Below, in pieces: positions 1 through 6,967 of a DNA stretch of 30,566 nucleotides. The stretch's first letter is position 1. Each line of letters begins with the position of its first letter. Location: assembly GCA_044464175.1 (NCBI GenBank), contig JBIQLO010000018.1, positions 1 to 30,566 on the forward strand, in the 5' to 3' direction. This DNA is from JBIQLO01 sp044464175 (GTDB lineage Bacteria > Planctomycetota > Phycisphaerae > Tepidisphaerales > Tepidisphaeraceae). Under the pieces are notes generated by a model, which saw only the letters and a program-made list of their open reading frames with translations, searched no databases and had not been told where the DNA came from. Made by a program: the position numbers and the translations under genes.

Positions 1-2
1 TG

Positions 3-509
3 GGGCGCGTGGGACGGCGCGTGGGGGGAATCGGGGCGCGGGGGTTTGGGATGCGCGTGATTTACAATGACGTGGCGGATGTGTCGGGAAAGGTGGAGTT
101 CGCGGCCGAAGCGGTGGAGAAGGAAGCGCTCTACCGGCAGGCGGACATCCTGACGATTCACGTGGACATGCGGCCGGGAAATGAAAACCTGGTGGGGGCG
201 GCGCAGTTGGCGCTTCTGAAACCGGATGCGATTGTGATCAACACCAGCCGGGGGGAGGTGCTGGATGTGAAGGCTTTGGCGAGCGCGTTGAAGGCGGGGC
301 GGCTGGCGGGGGCGGCGCTGGATGTGTTTCATCCGGAGCCGCCGGCGGCGGATTTCCCGCTGCTGGGGATGGAGAACGTGCTGCTGACGCCGCATCTGGC
401 GGCGCGGACGCACACGGCTTTGGAGAATATGAGCTGGGTGGTGCGGGATGTGCTGGGAGTGCTGGAGGGGCGAAAGCCCGAGCACCCGGCGCCGGGGGGT
501 GCGGATTGA
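3..509 (+). CDS. D-2-hydroxyacid dehydrogenase, NAD-binding part (5' truncated)
   Basis: This is the C-terminal part of an NAD(P)-dependent D-isomer 2-hydroxyacid dehydrogenase, a family that interconverts 2-keto and D-2-hydroxy acids in the cytoplasm. The open frame runs off the left edge. The first visible codons read GRVGRRV, the end of the GxGxxG nucleotide-binding loop, so the annotated start lies upstream and the GTG at 9 is not a true start. The three catalytic positions of the family can be seen: Arg in INTSRGEVLD, Glu in DVFHPEPP and His in LLTPHLA. The order, ending in a short helical tail, is normal for the family. The substrate cannot be told from this fragment. The next gene starts within about 65 bases on the same strand and is also an NAD(P) oxidoreductase, which suggests a shared sugar-acid or polyol pathway (inference). 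Confidence 0.9.
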   Translation, partial: GRVGRRVGGIGARGFGMRVIYNDVADVSGKVEFAAEAVEKEALYRQADILTIHVDMRPGNENLVGAAQLALLKPDAIVINTSRGEVLDVKALASALKAGRLAGAALDVFHPEPPAADFPLLGMENVLLTPHLAARTHTALENMSWVVRDVLGVLEGRKPEHPAPGGAD

Positions 510-574
510 CGCGGCGGGGCGCGCCATTAGGCTCGATGCGGGAATATCGCAGGCGAAATCAGTGGAATCCATAT

Positions 575-1771
575 ATGAAGCAGCCGATCAGAGTGGCGGT
601 GTTGGGGATGGGAAAGCGCGGGCGGTATTTCGCCAAGACCTGGCCGGACAATCCCCGATGCCAGGTGGTGGCATGCTGCGACAACAATCCGGAGGTGCTG
701 GCGGCGTCGCGGCGGATGCTCCCGGATGAACGGATCACCTGGTACGACCGCATGGATCGGATGCTCGGCGATGAGCGGCTGGACGCGGTGGTGGTGGCGA
801 CGCACGACAAGGCGCATGCGGCCGGGGCGATCGCCGTTCTGGAGGCGGGCAAGCACCTGTTTCTGGAAAAGCCGATGGCGCAGCGGATGGAGGACTGCGA
901 CGCGATCATTGAGGCCTGGCGGAAGACGGACCGGGTTTTCATGGTAGGGCTGGAACTGCGGTACTGTTCGCTGTGCCAGATCATGAAGCAGATTCTGGAC
1001 CGGGGGGACATCGGGGCGGTGAAGCTGGCGTCGGCGGTGGACAATGTCTCGGTGGGCGGGGATTACTATTTTCACGGGCCGCGGCGGCGGCAGGATTACG
1101 TCCTGTCGCTGGCGCTGGAGAAGGGGACGCACACGCTGGACCTGATGAACTGGTTCATCGGGGCGCAGCCGGTGCGGGTGTATGGAGAGGGAGGGCTGGA
1201 TGTCTTCGGGCGGGGCGCGCCGACGGACTTACACTGCCCGCAGTGCCCGGTGAACGAGGAATGCCCCTATGCCATTCTGGATGACGCGTTCCAGATGGAT
1301 TACGGCGACAAGGTCAAAATGCCCGATGGGTGCGTCTGGAGCGAGGATGCGGATGTACATGACAACCTTGTTGTGACCGTGCGCTACGACAACGGGGCGA
1401 AGATGACCTACAGCGAGTGTCACTTCACGCCGGACTACAACCGGCATTTCACGCTGGTCGGCACCAAGGGGCGGATGGTTGGGTTCTACAACAACGAGCA
1501 GGATTTCCGGATCGAGCTGACGTATCGCCACAGCCGGCGGCGGGATGTCATTTATCCGCCGAAGGTGGAGGGGGGCCACGGCGGGGGTGATCCGATGATC
1601 CAGAAGGAATTTCTGCACCGGATCGAAAAGGGACAGCGCTGCTGCCCGGGAGTGGCCGGAGCGCGGAACAGCGCGGCCATCGCCATCGCGGCGCACCACG
1701 CCTGCGTAAGCGGGATGCCGCAGACGATCAAGCCGCTGGATCTGGAAATGGAACCATACCTGCGGGATTGA
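575..1771 (+). CDS. Gfo/Idh/MocA family oxidoreductase with a CxxC-x5-C cluster
   Basis: A 398-residue cytoplasmic NAD(P)-dependent oxidoreductase of the glucose-fructose oxidoreductase/inositol dehydrogenase family, which typically oxidises or reduces sugars, inositols or sugar acids. The Rossmann fold opens with IRVAVLGMGKRG at residues 5-16. The family EKP motif with the catalytic Lys is at 98-100, and a conserved-type His follows in EKGTHTLDLMNW near 186. Three cysteines lie in CPQCPVNEEC (221, 224, 230), a pattern found in a subset of the family and suggestive of a bound metal. The ATG at 575 is preferred because the Rossmann beta strand follows at once. The frame is open upstream to a TTG at 506 that overlaps the previous stop, but those residues look non-conserved. 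No strong ribosome binding site is seen. The exact substrate is unknown. Confidence 0.9.
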   Translation: MKQPIRVAVLGMGKRGRYFAKTWPDNPRCQVVACCDNNPEVLAASRRMLPDERITWYDRMDRMLGDERLDAVVVATHDKAHAAGAIAVLEAGKHLFLEKPMAQRMEDCDAIIEAWRKTDRVFMVGLELRYCSLCQIMKQILDRGDIGAVKLASAVDNVSVGGDYYFHGPRRRQDYVLSLALEKGTHTLDLMNWFIGAQPVRVYGEGGLDVFGRGAPTDLHCPQCPVNEECPYAILDDAFQMDYGDKVKMPDGCVWSEDADVHDNLVVTVRYDNGAKMTYSECHFTPDYNRHFTLVGTKGRMVGFYNNEQDFRIELTYRHSRRRDVIYPPKVEGGHGGGDPMIQKEFLHRIEKGQRCCPGVAGARNSAAIAIAAHHACVSGMPQTIKPLDLEMEPYLRD

Positions 1772-1782
1772 GGGGCGGGGGC

Positions 1783-1803
1783 AAAGCGCATATTTACGCT
1801 TTT
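1783..1803 (+). terminator. Weak hairpin after the oxidoreductase gene
   Basis: AAAGCG at 1783-1788 and CGCTTT at 1797-1802 form a 6-bp stem with an 8-base loop, followed by only one more T. It begins 11 bases after the stop codon. The stem is weak and its loop and 3' arm overlap the -35 element of the next promoter, so it may be coincidental. Confidence 0.25.
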
Positions 1804-1821
1804 CACCATGGAATGTATGAT
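1793..1821 (+). promoter_or_regulatory. Sigma-70-like promoter for the delta-60 repeat protein
   Basis: TTTACG at 1793-1798 (4 of 6 matches to TTGACA) is followed after exactly 17 bases by TATGAT at 1816-1821 (5 of 6 matches to TATAAT). A start of transcription near 1828 would give a leader of about 26 bases before the ATG at 1854. This separates the repeat protein from the two dehydrogenase genes upstream. Confidence 0.55.
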
Positions 1822-1841
1822 CGACCCACATCATTAACAGG

Positions 1842-1847
1842 AAGGAG
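1842..1847 (+). promoter_or_regulatory. Ribosome binding site deciding the start at 1854
   Basis: AAGGAG at 1842-1847 sits 6 bases before the ATG at 1854. It is only 3 bases from the in-frame GTG at 1851, which favours the ATG as the real start. Confidence 0.7.
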
Positions 1848-1853
1848 CTTGTG

Positions 1854-4247
1854 ATGGGATCGAATTCAAAGGTTCAGGGTTCTCGGAAGGGACGACACAC
1901 TCGCGGCCCTGGGCGGCCGCCGGTGATGGAGGCATTGGAGGAGCGCCGGCTGCTCAGCGGCGGGTATCTGGACACAACATTCGGAACCAACGGACTGGTG
2001 ACGACCAATTTCAGCGGGGGCTTTGACCAGGTGAGCCAGGTGGCGGTGCAGGCGGATGGAAAGATCGTCGCCGTGGGCACCAGTTCGGCCGACGTGATCA
2101 GCGGGGGGCGGGATTTTCTGATCGCCCGCTACAACGCCGACGGGACGCTGGACAGCAGCTTCGGCGATCAGGGCAAGACGTACGTGGATTTTTCCTCCCG
2201 CTCGGATGAGGCCAGCGCGGTGGTGATCCAGGGGGACGGGAAGATCGTGGTCGCCGGCAGCAGCGCCGACACGAATGACTCGCAGGACAAGGATTTCGCC
2301 CTGGCCCGGCTCAACACCGACGGCTCGCTGGACACCTCATTCGGCACGGCGGGCAAGCAGACCACCGATTTCACCAATGGGCGGGACAGCATCAGCACGG
2401 TGCTTCTGGACGGGGGGAATATCGTCGCCATCGGCACGACCGCACCGGCCGGTTCGCCGCTGCACAGCGATTTCGCGCTGGCGCGTTATCTTTCGACCGG
2501 CGTGCTCGACGGCTCGTTCGGCGTGGCGGGGCGCATGACGACGGACATCGGCGGAGACACGGCCGACAGCGCGTTCGGGGGCGTGGTTCAGCCGGATGGG
2601 AAGATCGTCGCGGCCGGGGGAACGCTGGTGGTGGGCCAGAAAGGGGATTTCGCACTGGTCCGCTACAACACCGACGGCTCGCTGGACACCACCTTCGATT
2701 CGGATGGGAAGGTCATCACCGACTTCGGCGGCGCGGAGGAGTCGCGGGCGGTGGCGCTGGACGGCTCGAAGATCGTCGCGGTCGGACGCTCCAACGTCAG
2801 CGGCTCGGACGATTTCGCCCTCGCCCGCTACAATGCCGACGGCTCGCTGGACACCACCTTCGGCACGGGCGGAAAGACCACGAACGACCTGTTCGGCGGC
2901 AGCGCGGATTACGCCCTGAGCACGGTGGTGGACGCGCAGGGACGGATCATCGTCGGCGGGTCGACGGCCGCGCCGGGGAATGTCGACCATTCGCTGTTCG
3001 TGCTGGCGGGATACAACGACAGCGGCGCACTGGATTCGAGCTTCGGGATCGGCGGCTTGAGCACCACCGACGCCGGCGCGGGCAACAACGCCCTCTATTC
3101 GCTGGCGATTGACGATGCGGGCCGGCTGGTCGCCGGCGGCGTCGTGCCGGGCGGATTCTCGGATGGTTCGACCGTTGCCTCCCGCTCCGATTTTGCCATC
3201 GCGCGGTATAGCGGGACGAACACCAGCCCGATCTTTGCCACCAGTCCCGCCCCCGGCGCCCCCCCCACCATTCGCGTCTTTGATGCGACCACCCATGAGT
3301 CGTTGCTCAGCTTTGATGCCTTTGATGGTTTTCAGAACGGGGTGACGGTGGCGATGGGGGACGTCAACGGGGATGGGTATCCGGACATCATCGCGGCGGC
3401 CGGTCAGGGCGGGTCGAGCAATATCCGGGTCTTCGACGGCAAGACCGGGCAGGCGCTGGATGGGACGCTGGGCAGCTTCCTGGCGTTTCCCGGAAGCGAT
3501 GACGTCAACAATCCGCAGTTCTTTACCGGCGCGTTCCAGGGACCGCTGAACGTGGCGGCCGGGGACATCAACGGAGACGGCCACGATGACGTCATCGTGG
3601 CGGTTGCCGCCGATGGCCCGCCGCACCTGAAGGTCTTCAGCGGGGCCGATGGGAGCGAGCTACTGAGCCTGCTGGTTTACCCTGGGGCGGACAACCCATC
3701 CGACCCGGCCTACTTCACCAATGCCTTCCAGGGCGGCGTGCGCGTGGCCAGCGGGGATGTGACCGGCGACGGGCGGGATGACATCATCACCGGCGCCGGA
3801 CCCGGAGCAGGGCCGCACGTGAAAGTATATGACGGCGTCACGCACGAGGTGGTCAACAGCTATTTCGCCTACGACTCAACGTATGCGGGCGGAGTGCGCG
3901 TGGCGGCCGGGGATTACAACGGCGATGGGACCGATGACATCATCACCGCCCCCGGCGTGGGCGCGCCGCCGAACGTGAAGGTGATTGACGCGGCCAGCGG
4001 CGAAGCGCTGGCCAGCTTCTTCGCCTACGATCCGGGTTTCACCGGCGGGCTGCAGCTGGCATCCACGGACATCAACGGCGACGGGAAGGATGAGATCTTC
4101 ACCATCCCCGGTTCCGGCGCGGGACCGAACGTGAAGATTTTCCAGGGCGGCGGCGGCGCGGCCCCGGATGCGGTGGCCAGCTTCTTCGCCTATGACGCCA
4201 ACGACAACAACGGCGCATACATCGCCGCGGCGTCTCCGACGGTGTGA
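1854..4247 (+). CDS. Exported delta-60 repeat and FG-GAP-like repeat protein with planctomycete N-terminal motif
   Basis: A 797-residue protein made almost wholly of repeats. A basic N-terminus is followed by LEERRLLSG at residues 28-36, the LEPRxLLS-type motif seen at the start of many exported planctomycete proteins. Next come seven delta-60 repeats of about 55-63 residues (roughly residues 38-455), each with a core like LDTTFG, then DGKIVAVG, then DFALARYNADG. The C-terminal third has five repeats of about 65 residues carrying GDxNGDGxDDII, a calcium-binding style DxNxDGxxD loop typical of FG-GAP/VCBS beta-propellers. No C-terminal anchor, dockerin or PEP-CTERM tail is visible. It is probably secreted or surface-bound, and its ligand is unknown. 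It has its own promoter and a strong terminator, so it is likely monocistronic. Some repeats are nearly identical in DNA, so copy number may vary between strains. Confidence 0.9.
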   Translation: MGSNSKVQGSRKGRHTRGPGRPPVMEALEERRLLSGGYLDTTFGTNGLVTTNFSGGFDQVSQVAVQADGKIVAVGTSSADVISGGRDFLIARYNADGTLDSSFGDQGKTYVDFSSRSDEASAVVIQGDGKIVVAGSSADTNDSQDKDFALARLNTDGSLDTSFGTAGKQTTDFTNGRDSISTVLLDGGNIVAIGTTAPAGSPLHSDFALARYLSTGVLDGSFGVAGRMTTDIGGDTADSAFGGVVQPDGKIVAAGGTLVVGQKGDFALVRYNTDGSLDTTFDSDGKVITDFGGAEESRAVALDGSKIVAVGRSNVSGSDDFALARYNADGSLDTTFGTGGKTTNDLFGGSADYALSTVVDAQGRIIVGGSTAAPGNVDHSLFVLAGYNDSGALDSSFGIGGLSTTDAGAGNNALYSLAIDDAGRLVAGGVVPGGFSDGSTVASRSDFAIARYSGTNTSPIFATSPAPGAPPTIRVFDATTHESLLSFDAFDGFQNGVTVAMGDVNGDGYPDIIAAAGQGGSSNIRVFDGKTGQALDGTLGSFLAFPGSDDVNNPQFFTGAFQGPLNVAAGDINGDGHDDVIVAVAADGPPHLKVFSGADGSELLSLLVYPGADNPSDPAYFTNAFQGGVRVASGDVTGDGRDDIITGAGPGAGPHVKVYDGVTHEVVNSYFAYDSTYAGGVRVAAGDYNGDGTDDIITAPGVGAPPNVKVIDAASGEALASFFAYDPGFTGGLQLASTDINGDGKDEIFTIPGSGAGPNVKIFQGGGGAAPDAVASFFAYDANDNNGAYIAAASPTV
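2661..2862 (+). repeat. Near-identical DNA copies inside the delta-60 array
   Basis: The 37 bases at 2661-2697 and at 2826-2862 differ at only two positions; both encode the RYNxDGSLDTTF core of adjacent delta-60 repeats. The 165-base spacing equals one repeat unit (55 codons). This indicates recent duplication or gene conversion, or strong constraint with shared codon use. Confidence 0.75.
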
Positions 4248-4273
4248 GGCGTCATCGATGGACGGCCGGACCG

Positions 4274-4314
4274 GCAAGCGGTTGGCACAATGAAGCGCCA
4301 ACCGCTTGCTTTTT
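4274..4314 (+). terminator. Strong intrinsic terminator after the repeat protein
   Basis: GCAAGCGGTTGGC at 4274-4286 and its perfect reverse complement at 4297-4309 form a 13-bp stem with a 10-base loop, followed directly by TTTTT at 4310-4314. It lies 27 bases after the stop codon. There is no T-run on the other strand, so it acts on plus-strand transcripts only. Confidence 0.92.
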
Positions 4315-4373
4315 GCGCGGTTCCCGGCACGGTCCCGTGCCCCTCCCTGTACACGGGAATGCGGGCGTGCGTG

Positions 4374-4925
4374 TTACTTCTTCGCTTCGAAGTGGCTTAG
4401 CATCGCCTGGTCGGTCACCTTCATGTCGCCCTGGGTGACATGGGATTCCATTTTGACCACGCCGCCGGGCACATCGGGGGCGAGCCAGGCCTTGGCATCC
4501 ACGACCGCCCCCTGCTGGTTCAGTTGCAGGCGATAAATCTTGCAGTTGTAGGTCTTGCCGTCGACGGTGATGGATTCCTGGCCCATCTCGTGGGGCTTTT
4601 TCTGGTCGTTGGCGCCGACCTGGGCGGCGATCTCCTGCTTGTGGGTGGTGTTGCGGGCGCCGGCGCTGGTGCTGGCCTCGACCGTCACCTTCTCGGGGGT
4701 CACCTCCAGCAGTTTGGAGGTGGATTCAAAGGTGCGGTCCATGTTCATCCCGCCCCCTTCCATGTGCATGGTGTGCTTGAGTGTGGCCGAGGCGCCGGGT
4801 TTGAATTTGGCCCAGGCGGCATAGAGGGGGTTTTCCTCCATCTGCGCCTGAGCCGTTTGCGGCGCGGCGGCCAATAGACAAATCGCCATCAGACCCATCG
4901 CCATCGCGGAGATTCGCTGCATCAT
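4374..4925 (-). CDS. Small secreted protein of unknown function
   Basis: A 183-residue protein starting with a clear Sec signal peptide: a hydrophobic stretch (AMGLMAICLLAAAP) and a likely cut after TAQAQ. The mature part is hydrophilic, with about 155 residues and no membrane segment. Blocks such as VDGKTYNCKIYRL and APDVPGGVVKMES resemble small exported planctomycete proteins in which a short beta-rich domain ends in a PGGxVKM element, but I cannot assign a known function. The ATG at 4925 is preferred over in-frame ATGs at 4937 and 4961 because GGAG lies 6 bases upstream and the signal peptide follows directly. It has its own promoter at 4960-4988 and converges on the terminator of the repeat-protein gene, so it is likely monocistronic. 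Confidence 0.82.
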   Translation of the reverse strand: MMQRISAMAMGLMAICLLAAAPQTAQAQMEENPLYAAWAKFKPGASATLKHTMHMEGGGMNMDRTFESTSKLLEVTPEKVTVEASTSAGARNTTHKQEIAAQVGANDQKKPHEMGQESITVDGKTYNCKIYRLQLNQQGAVVDAKAWLAPDVPGGVVKMESHVTQGDMKVTDQAMLSHFEAKK

Positions 4926-4931
4926 CGTTCG

Positions 4932-4935
4932 CTCC
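4932..4935 (-). promoter_or_regulatory. Ribosome binding site deciding the start at 4925
   Basis: On the minus strand GGAG is followed by six bases and then ATGATG. It overlaps the alternative ATG at 4937, which itself has no upstream Shine-Dalgarno sequence. Confidence 0.6.
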
Positions 4936-4959
4936 ATAAAAAGTTTTCCGGGCAGGGGC

Positions 4960-4988
4960 ATTATGCGGGAGGGGAACGGGGCTGTCAC
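4960..4988 (-). promoter_or_regulatory. Sigma-70-like promoter for the small secreted protein
   Basis: On the minus strand GTGACA (4988-4983) matches the -35 consensus at 5 of 6 positions and CATAAT (4965-4960) matches the -10 consensus at 5 of 6, with a 17-base spacer. Transcription would begin near 4953, about 28 bases before the chosen ATG. This is the best promoter match in the window. Confidence 0.65.
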
Positions 4989-5059
4989 TTGAAAAATTGG
5001 GCCGCCAGGGGATCCGCGCCTGTTGATGAAACGCCGGCAGGGTCGTTGACCCCCGCCAC

Positions 5060-5074
5060 GGCCTCAACGAGGCC
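5060..5074 (-). other. Short hairpin downstream of the helical-protein gene
   Basis: GGCCTC and GAGGCC form a 6-bp stem with a three-base loop, 28 bases past the stop at 5102 on the minus strand. No T-run follows. A second small stem (5094-5110, one wobble pair) overlaps the stop codon itself. Either could mark the end of the long minus-strand operon, but neither is a convincing intrinsic terminator. Confidence 0.3.
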
Positions 5075-5101
5075 GCCCACCGACCTGGCTGGAGGCCTGT
5101 C

Positions 5102-6945
5102 CTACAGGTCGATCCGGAACTCGCAGGCGAGCTGGGGCATTTCGGGGGTGAGGGGGAGGGTGACGAGGAGGGCGGCGTCCTTCAGGGGGGATTTGCGATC
5201 GGCGCGGTAAGGGTTGTGGGGGCGAATGGGCCATTGGACGTTGGCGTTGCTCCGTTCGGGCAGATGGAGGGTCCATCCGTTGTGGCGCAGTTGCCGGCCG
5301 TGGTCTTCCTCGCTCCACCAGAGGGCGCGGTCATCCAGCATCTGCTCGGCTAATCGCCCCTGTATGGGCAAGCCGAGGAGGCCACGGAGAACCAGGTGCG
5401 CCTCGACATGCCAGTCCCGGGCCAGTTCGGGAGTCAGGGCCTCGCAGGCAAAGCGCAACTGGAGCTGCCCCGGGCCCAGCGGCCGGGCTTCCAGGCGCAC
5501 GGGCAGATCACCATAGCGCATCGACAGGCGCAGGTGATCGGGTTCGAGGCTCAGGATCGGATCGGCATGGAGATAGATCACCCGGCCGGTCCGGTCGATG
5601 ACGTTGAAACAGGAGAAGGCGGGTTGGAGCTTGGAATGGCCGCCGCCGACGATCAGGCCGGTGTTTTCGTGCCAGACGCTCAGCAGGTTCTGGCGGTCGA
5701 GACGGAAGCCGGAGGGATTGGGGCGGGTTTCATAGCCGCAGAGGCTGACACAGAAACCGTGTTTGCGCAGGACGGTGGCCTGGGCATCCTTGAACAGGAG
5801 CGCAGACGGGTCCAACTCGGATTTCTCCGGCTCGGTCGGCTCATCGTGCAGGTGCTGAAGGCAACTGCCCAGCATGGAAATACCCTGAAGTTTCTCCAGC
5901 ACGGGAGGCATATGCTGGATAATTCGGCTGAGAAATGCCTGGCCGTGCGTAAACCGCGAGAAGCCGGGTGCAAGCTGCATGGGGACCGATTCCCGGTAGC
6001 GCGTGCGTCCGTCAAGGGTTTTGATGGGCCGGCCATCGGGGTAGCTGAAGGCAATATGGAACCCCAGCGCCCGCCCCACTGCCTTCAGGGCGGCGGGGTC
6101 GCCGCTGTATTCGTGATAGAGGGAGATCGCCTGGTTGGTGACGAGCGTGTAGACCGTGCCGGGACCTCCTTCGGACCACCATCCTTCCTCATGCTGGGCG
6201 GCGACGGCAGCCTGGAGGATGGTCTGCCCCAGCGCGTGCCAATCATCGCGGTTCCACAGCCGGCCGGCACGGTAGAGCAGGAGGCATTTCCAGATGAACA
6301 GGTTATGGACATCGCCGGCGAAGCGTTCCTCCTGTTCGGTCCAGCGGGCCCTGGCCTGCTGGAAGTGAAAATCAACCGTCTGTTGCAGCCGCTGGAGGTG
6401 GCGCTGCCGCCAGGATTCTTCCAGCACGTCGGCCAGGAGGAGGAGCGATTCCTGCCAGTAGAAGGAGCTCCAGTCGTGGAGCGTGCGGCCCCAGGAGAAG
6501 CCATTTTGGCCGATGAATTCCACCCGCCCCTGGTCGTCGGTGATCCGCTCCAGATGGTCCATGCCACGCACGGCGGCGCTGAGCAGATCGGCGGAGCGGT
6601 AATGGCGGCTTTGGGGCGTCTGATGCAGCAGGGCCAGGGGATAGAAGGCGTACTGGTCGTTGATCTGTCGATCGGAGCCAAAGGAGCCGTCGGCGTTCTG
6701 GGCAGCCAGGAGATCGGGCGCCCGGTCGTCGAAATAGGCGATGAGTTGGCGCCGCAGGGAGGAGGATGCCTCGGGGTTGTGNNNNNNNNNNNNNNNNNNN
6801 NNNNNNNNNNNNNNNNNNNNNNNNNNNNNNNNNNNNNNNNNNNNNNNNNNNNNNNNNNNNNNNNNNNNNNNNNNNNNNNNNCGTCGAAATAGGCGATGAG
6901 TTGGCGCCGCAGGGAGGAGGATGCCTCGGGGTTGTGTCTGTTCAT
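5102..6945 (-). CDS. Helical, possibly toroid-fold glycan-active protein; interrupted by an artificial gap
   Basis: As given, the frame is broken by 100 N at 6782-6881. The 55 bases on each side are identical, and merging them gives one continuous frame of 562 residues from the ATG at 6945, which has GGAG five bases upstream, to the stop at 5102. The N-terminus then reads MNRHNPEASSSLRRQLIAYF and continues with a Trp-rich helical body (SFYWQESLLLL, HEEGWWSEGG) and a beta-rich C-terminal part. No signal peptide is seen. Regular helical hairpins with conserved-looking Trp, Tyr and His are reminiscent of alpha/alpha-toroid glycoside hydrolases and polysaccharide lyases, but I do not recognise a family or catalytic residues. 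It is the last gene of the operon led by LacI, 22 bases after the glycosyltransferase gene. Confidence 0.75.
6727..6936. repeat. Identical 55-base flanks around the assembly gap
   Basis: Bases 6727-6781 and 6882-6936 are identical over 55 positions and directly border the N run. This is the signature of two contig ends that overlap but were joined as if unlinked. An overlap of exactly 55 also equals a k-mer size commonly used by de Bruijn assemblers (inference). It is unlikely to be a biological repeat. Confidence 0.9.
6782..6881. other. Assembly gap of 100 N
   Basis: Exactly 100 undetermined bases, the conventional placeholder for a gap of unknown size. With 55 duplicated bases it adds 155 bases, which is not a multiple of three and so breaks the gene frame. 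Removing 155 bases restores the frame. Confidence 0.99.
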
Positions 6946-6967
6946 GAATTCTCCAGCCTCGATTTCC

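Noticed and set aside
1854..4247. PEP-CTERM or dockerin anchor on the repeat protein
   Set aside because: The C-terminus ends in AYIAAASPTV just after the last repeat, with no hydrophobic helix, basic tail or dockerin loops.
4326..4341. Palindrome (GGCACGG, two bases, CCGTGCC) as terminator for the small secreted protein
   Set aside because: No T-run follows on the minus strand and the tip allows only a tight loop. It may be chance.
5396..6892. A 498-residue plus-strand frame running into the N gap
   Set aside because: It is antisense to the helical protein and includes undetermined bases. The merged minus-strand frame is far better supported.
6727..6945. Programmed frameshift or true direct repeat at the 5' end of the helical-protein gene
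   Set aside because: The repeat directly abuts a 100-N placeholder and its removal restores the frame, so an assembly artefact explains it fully.
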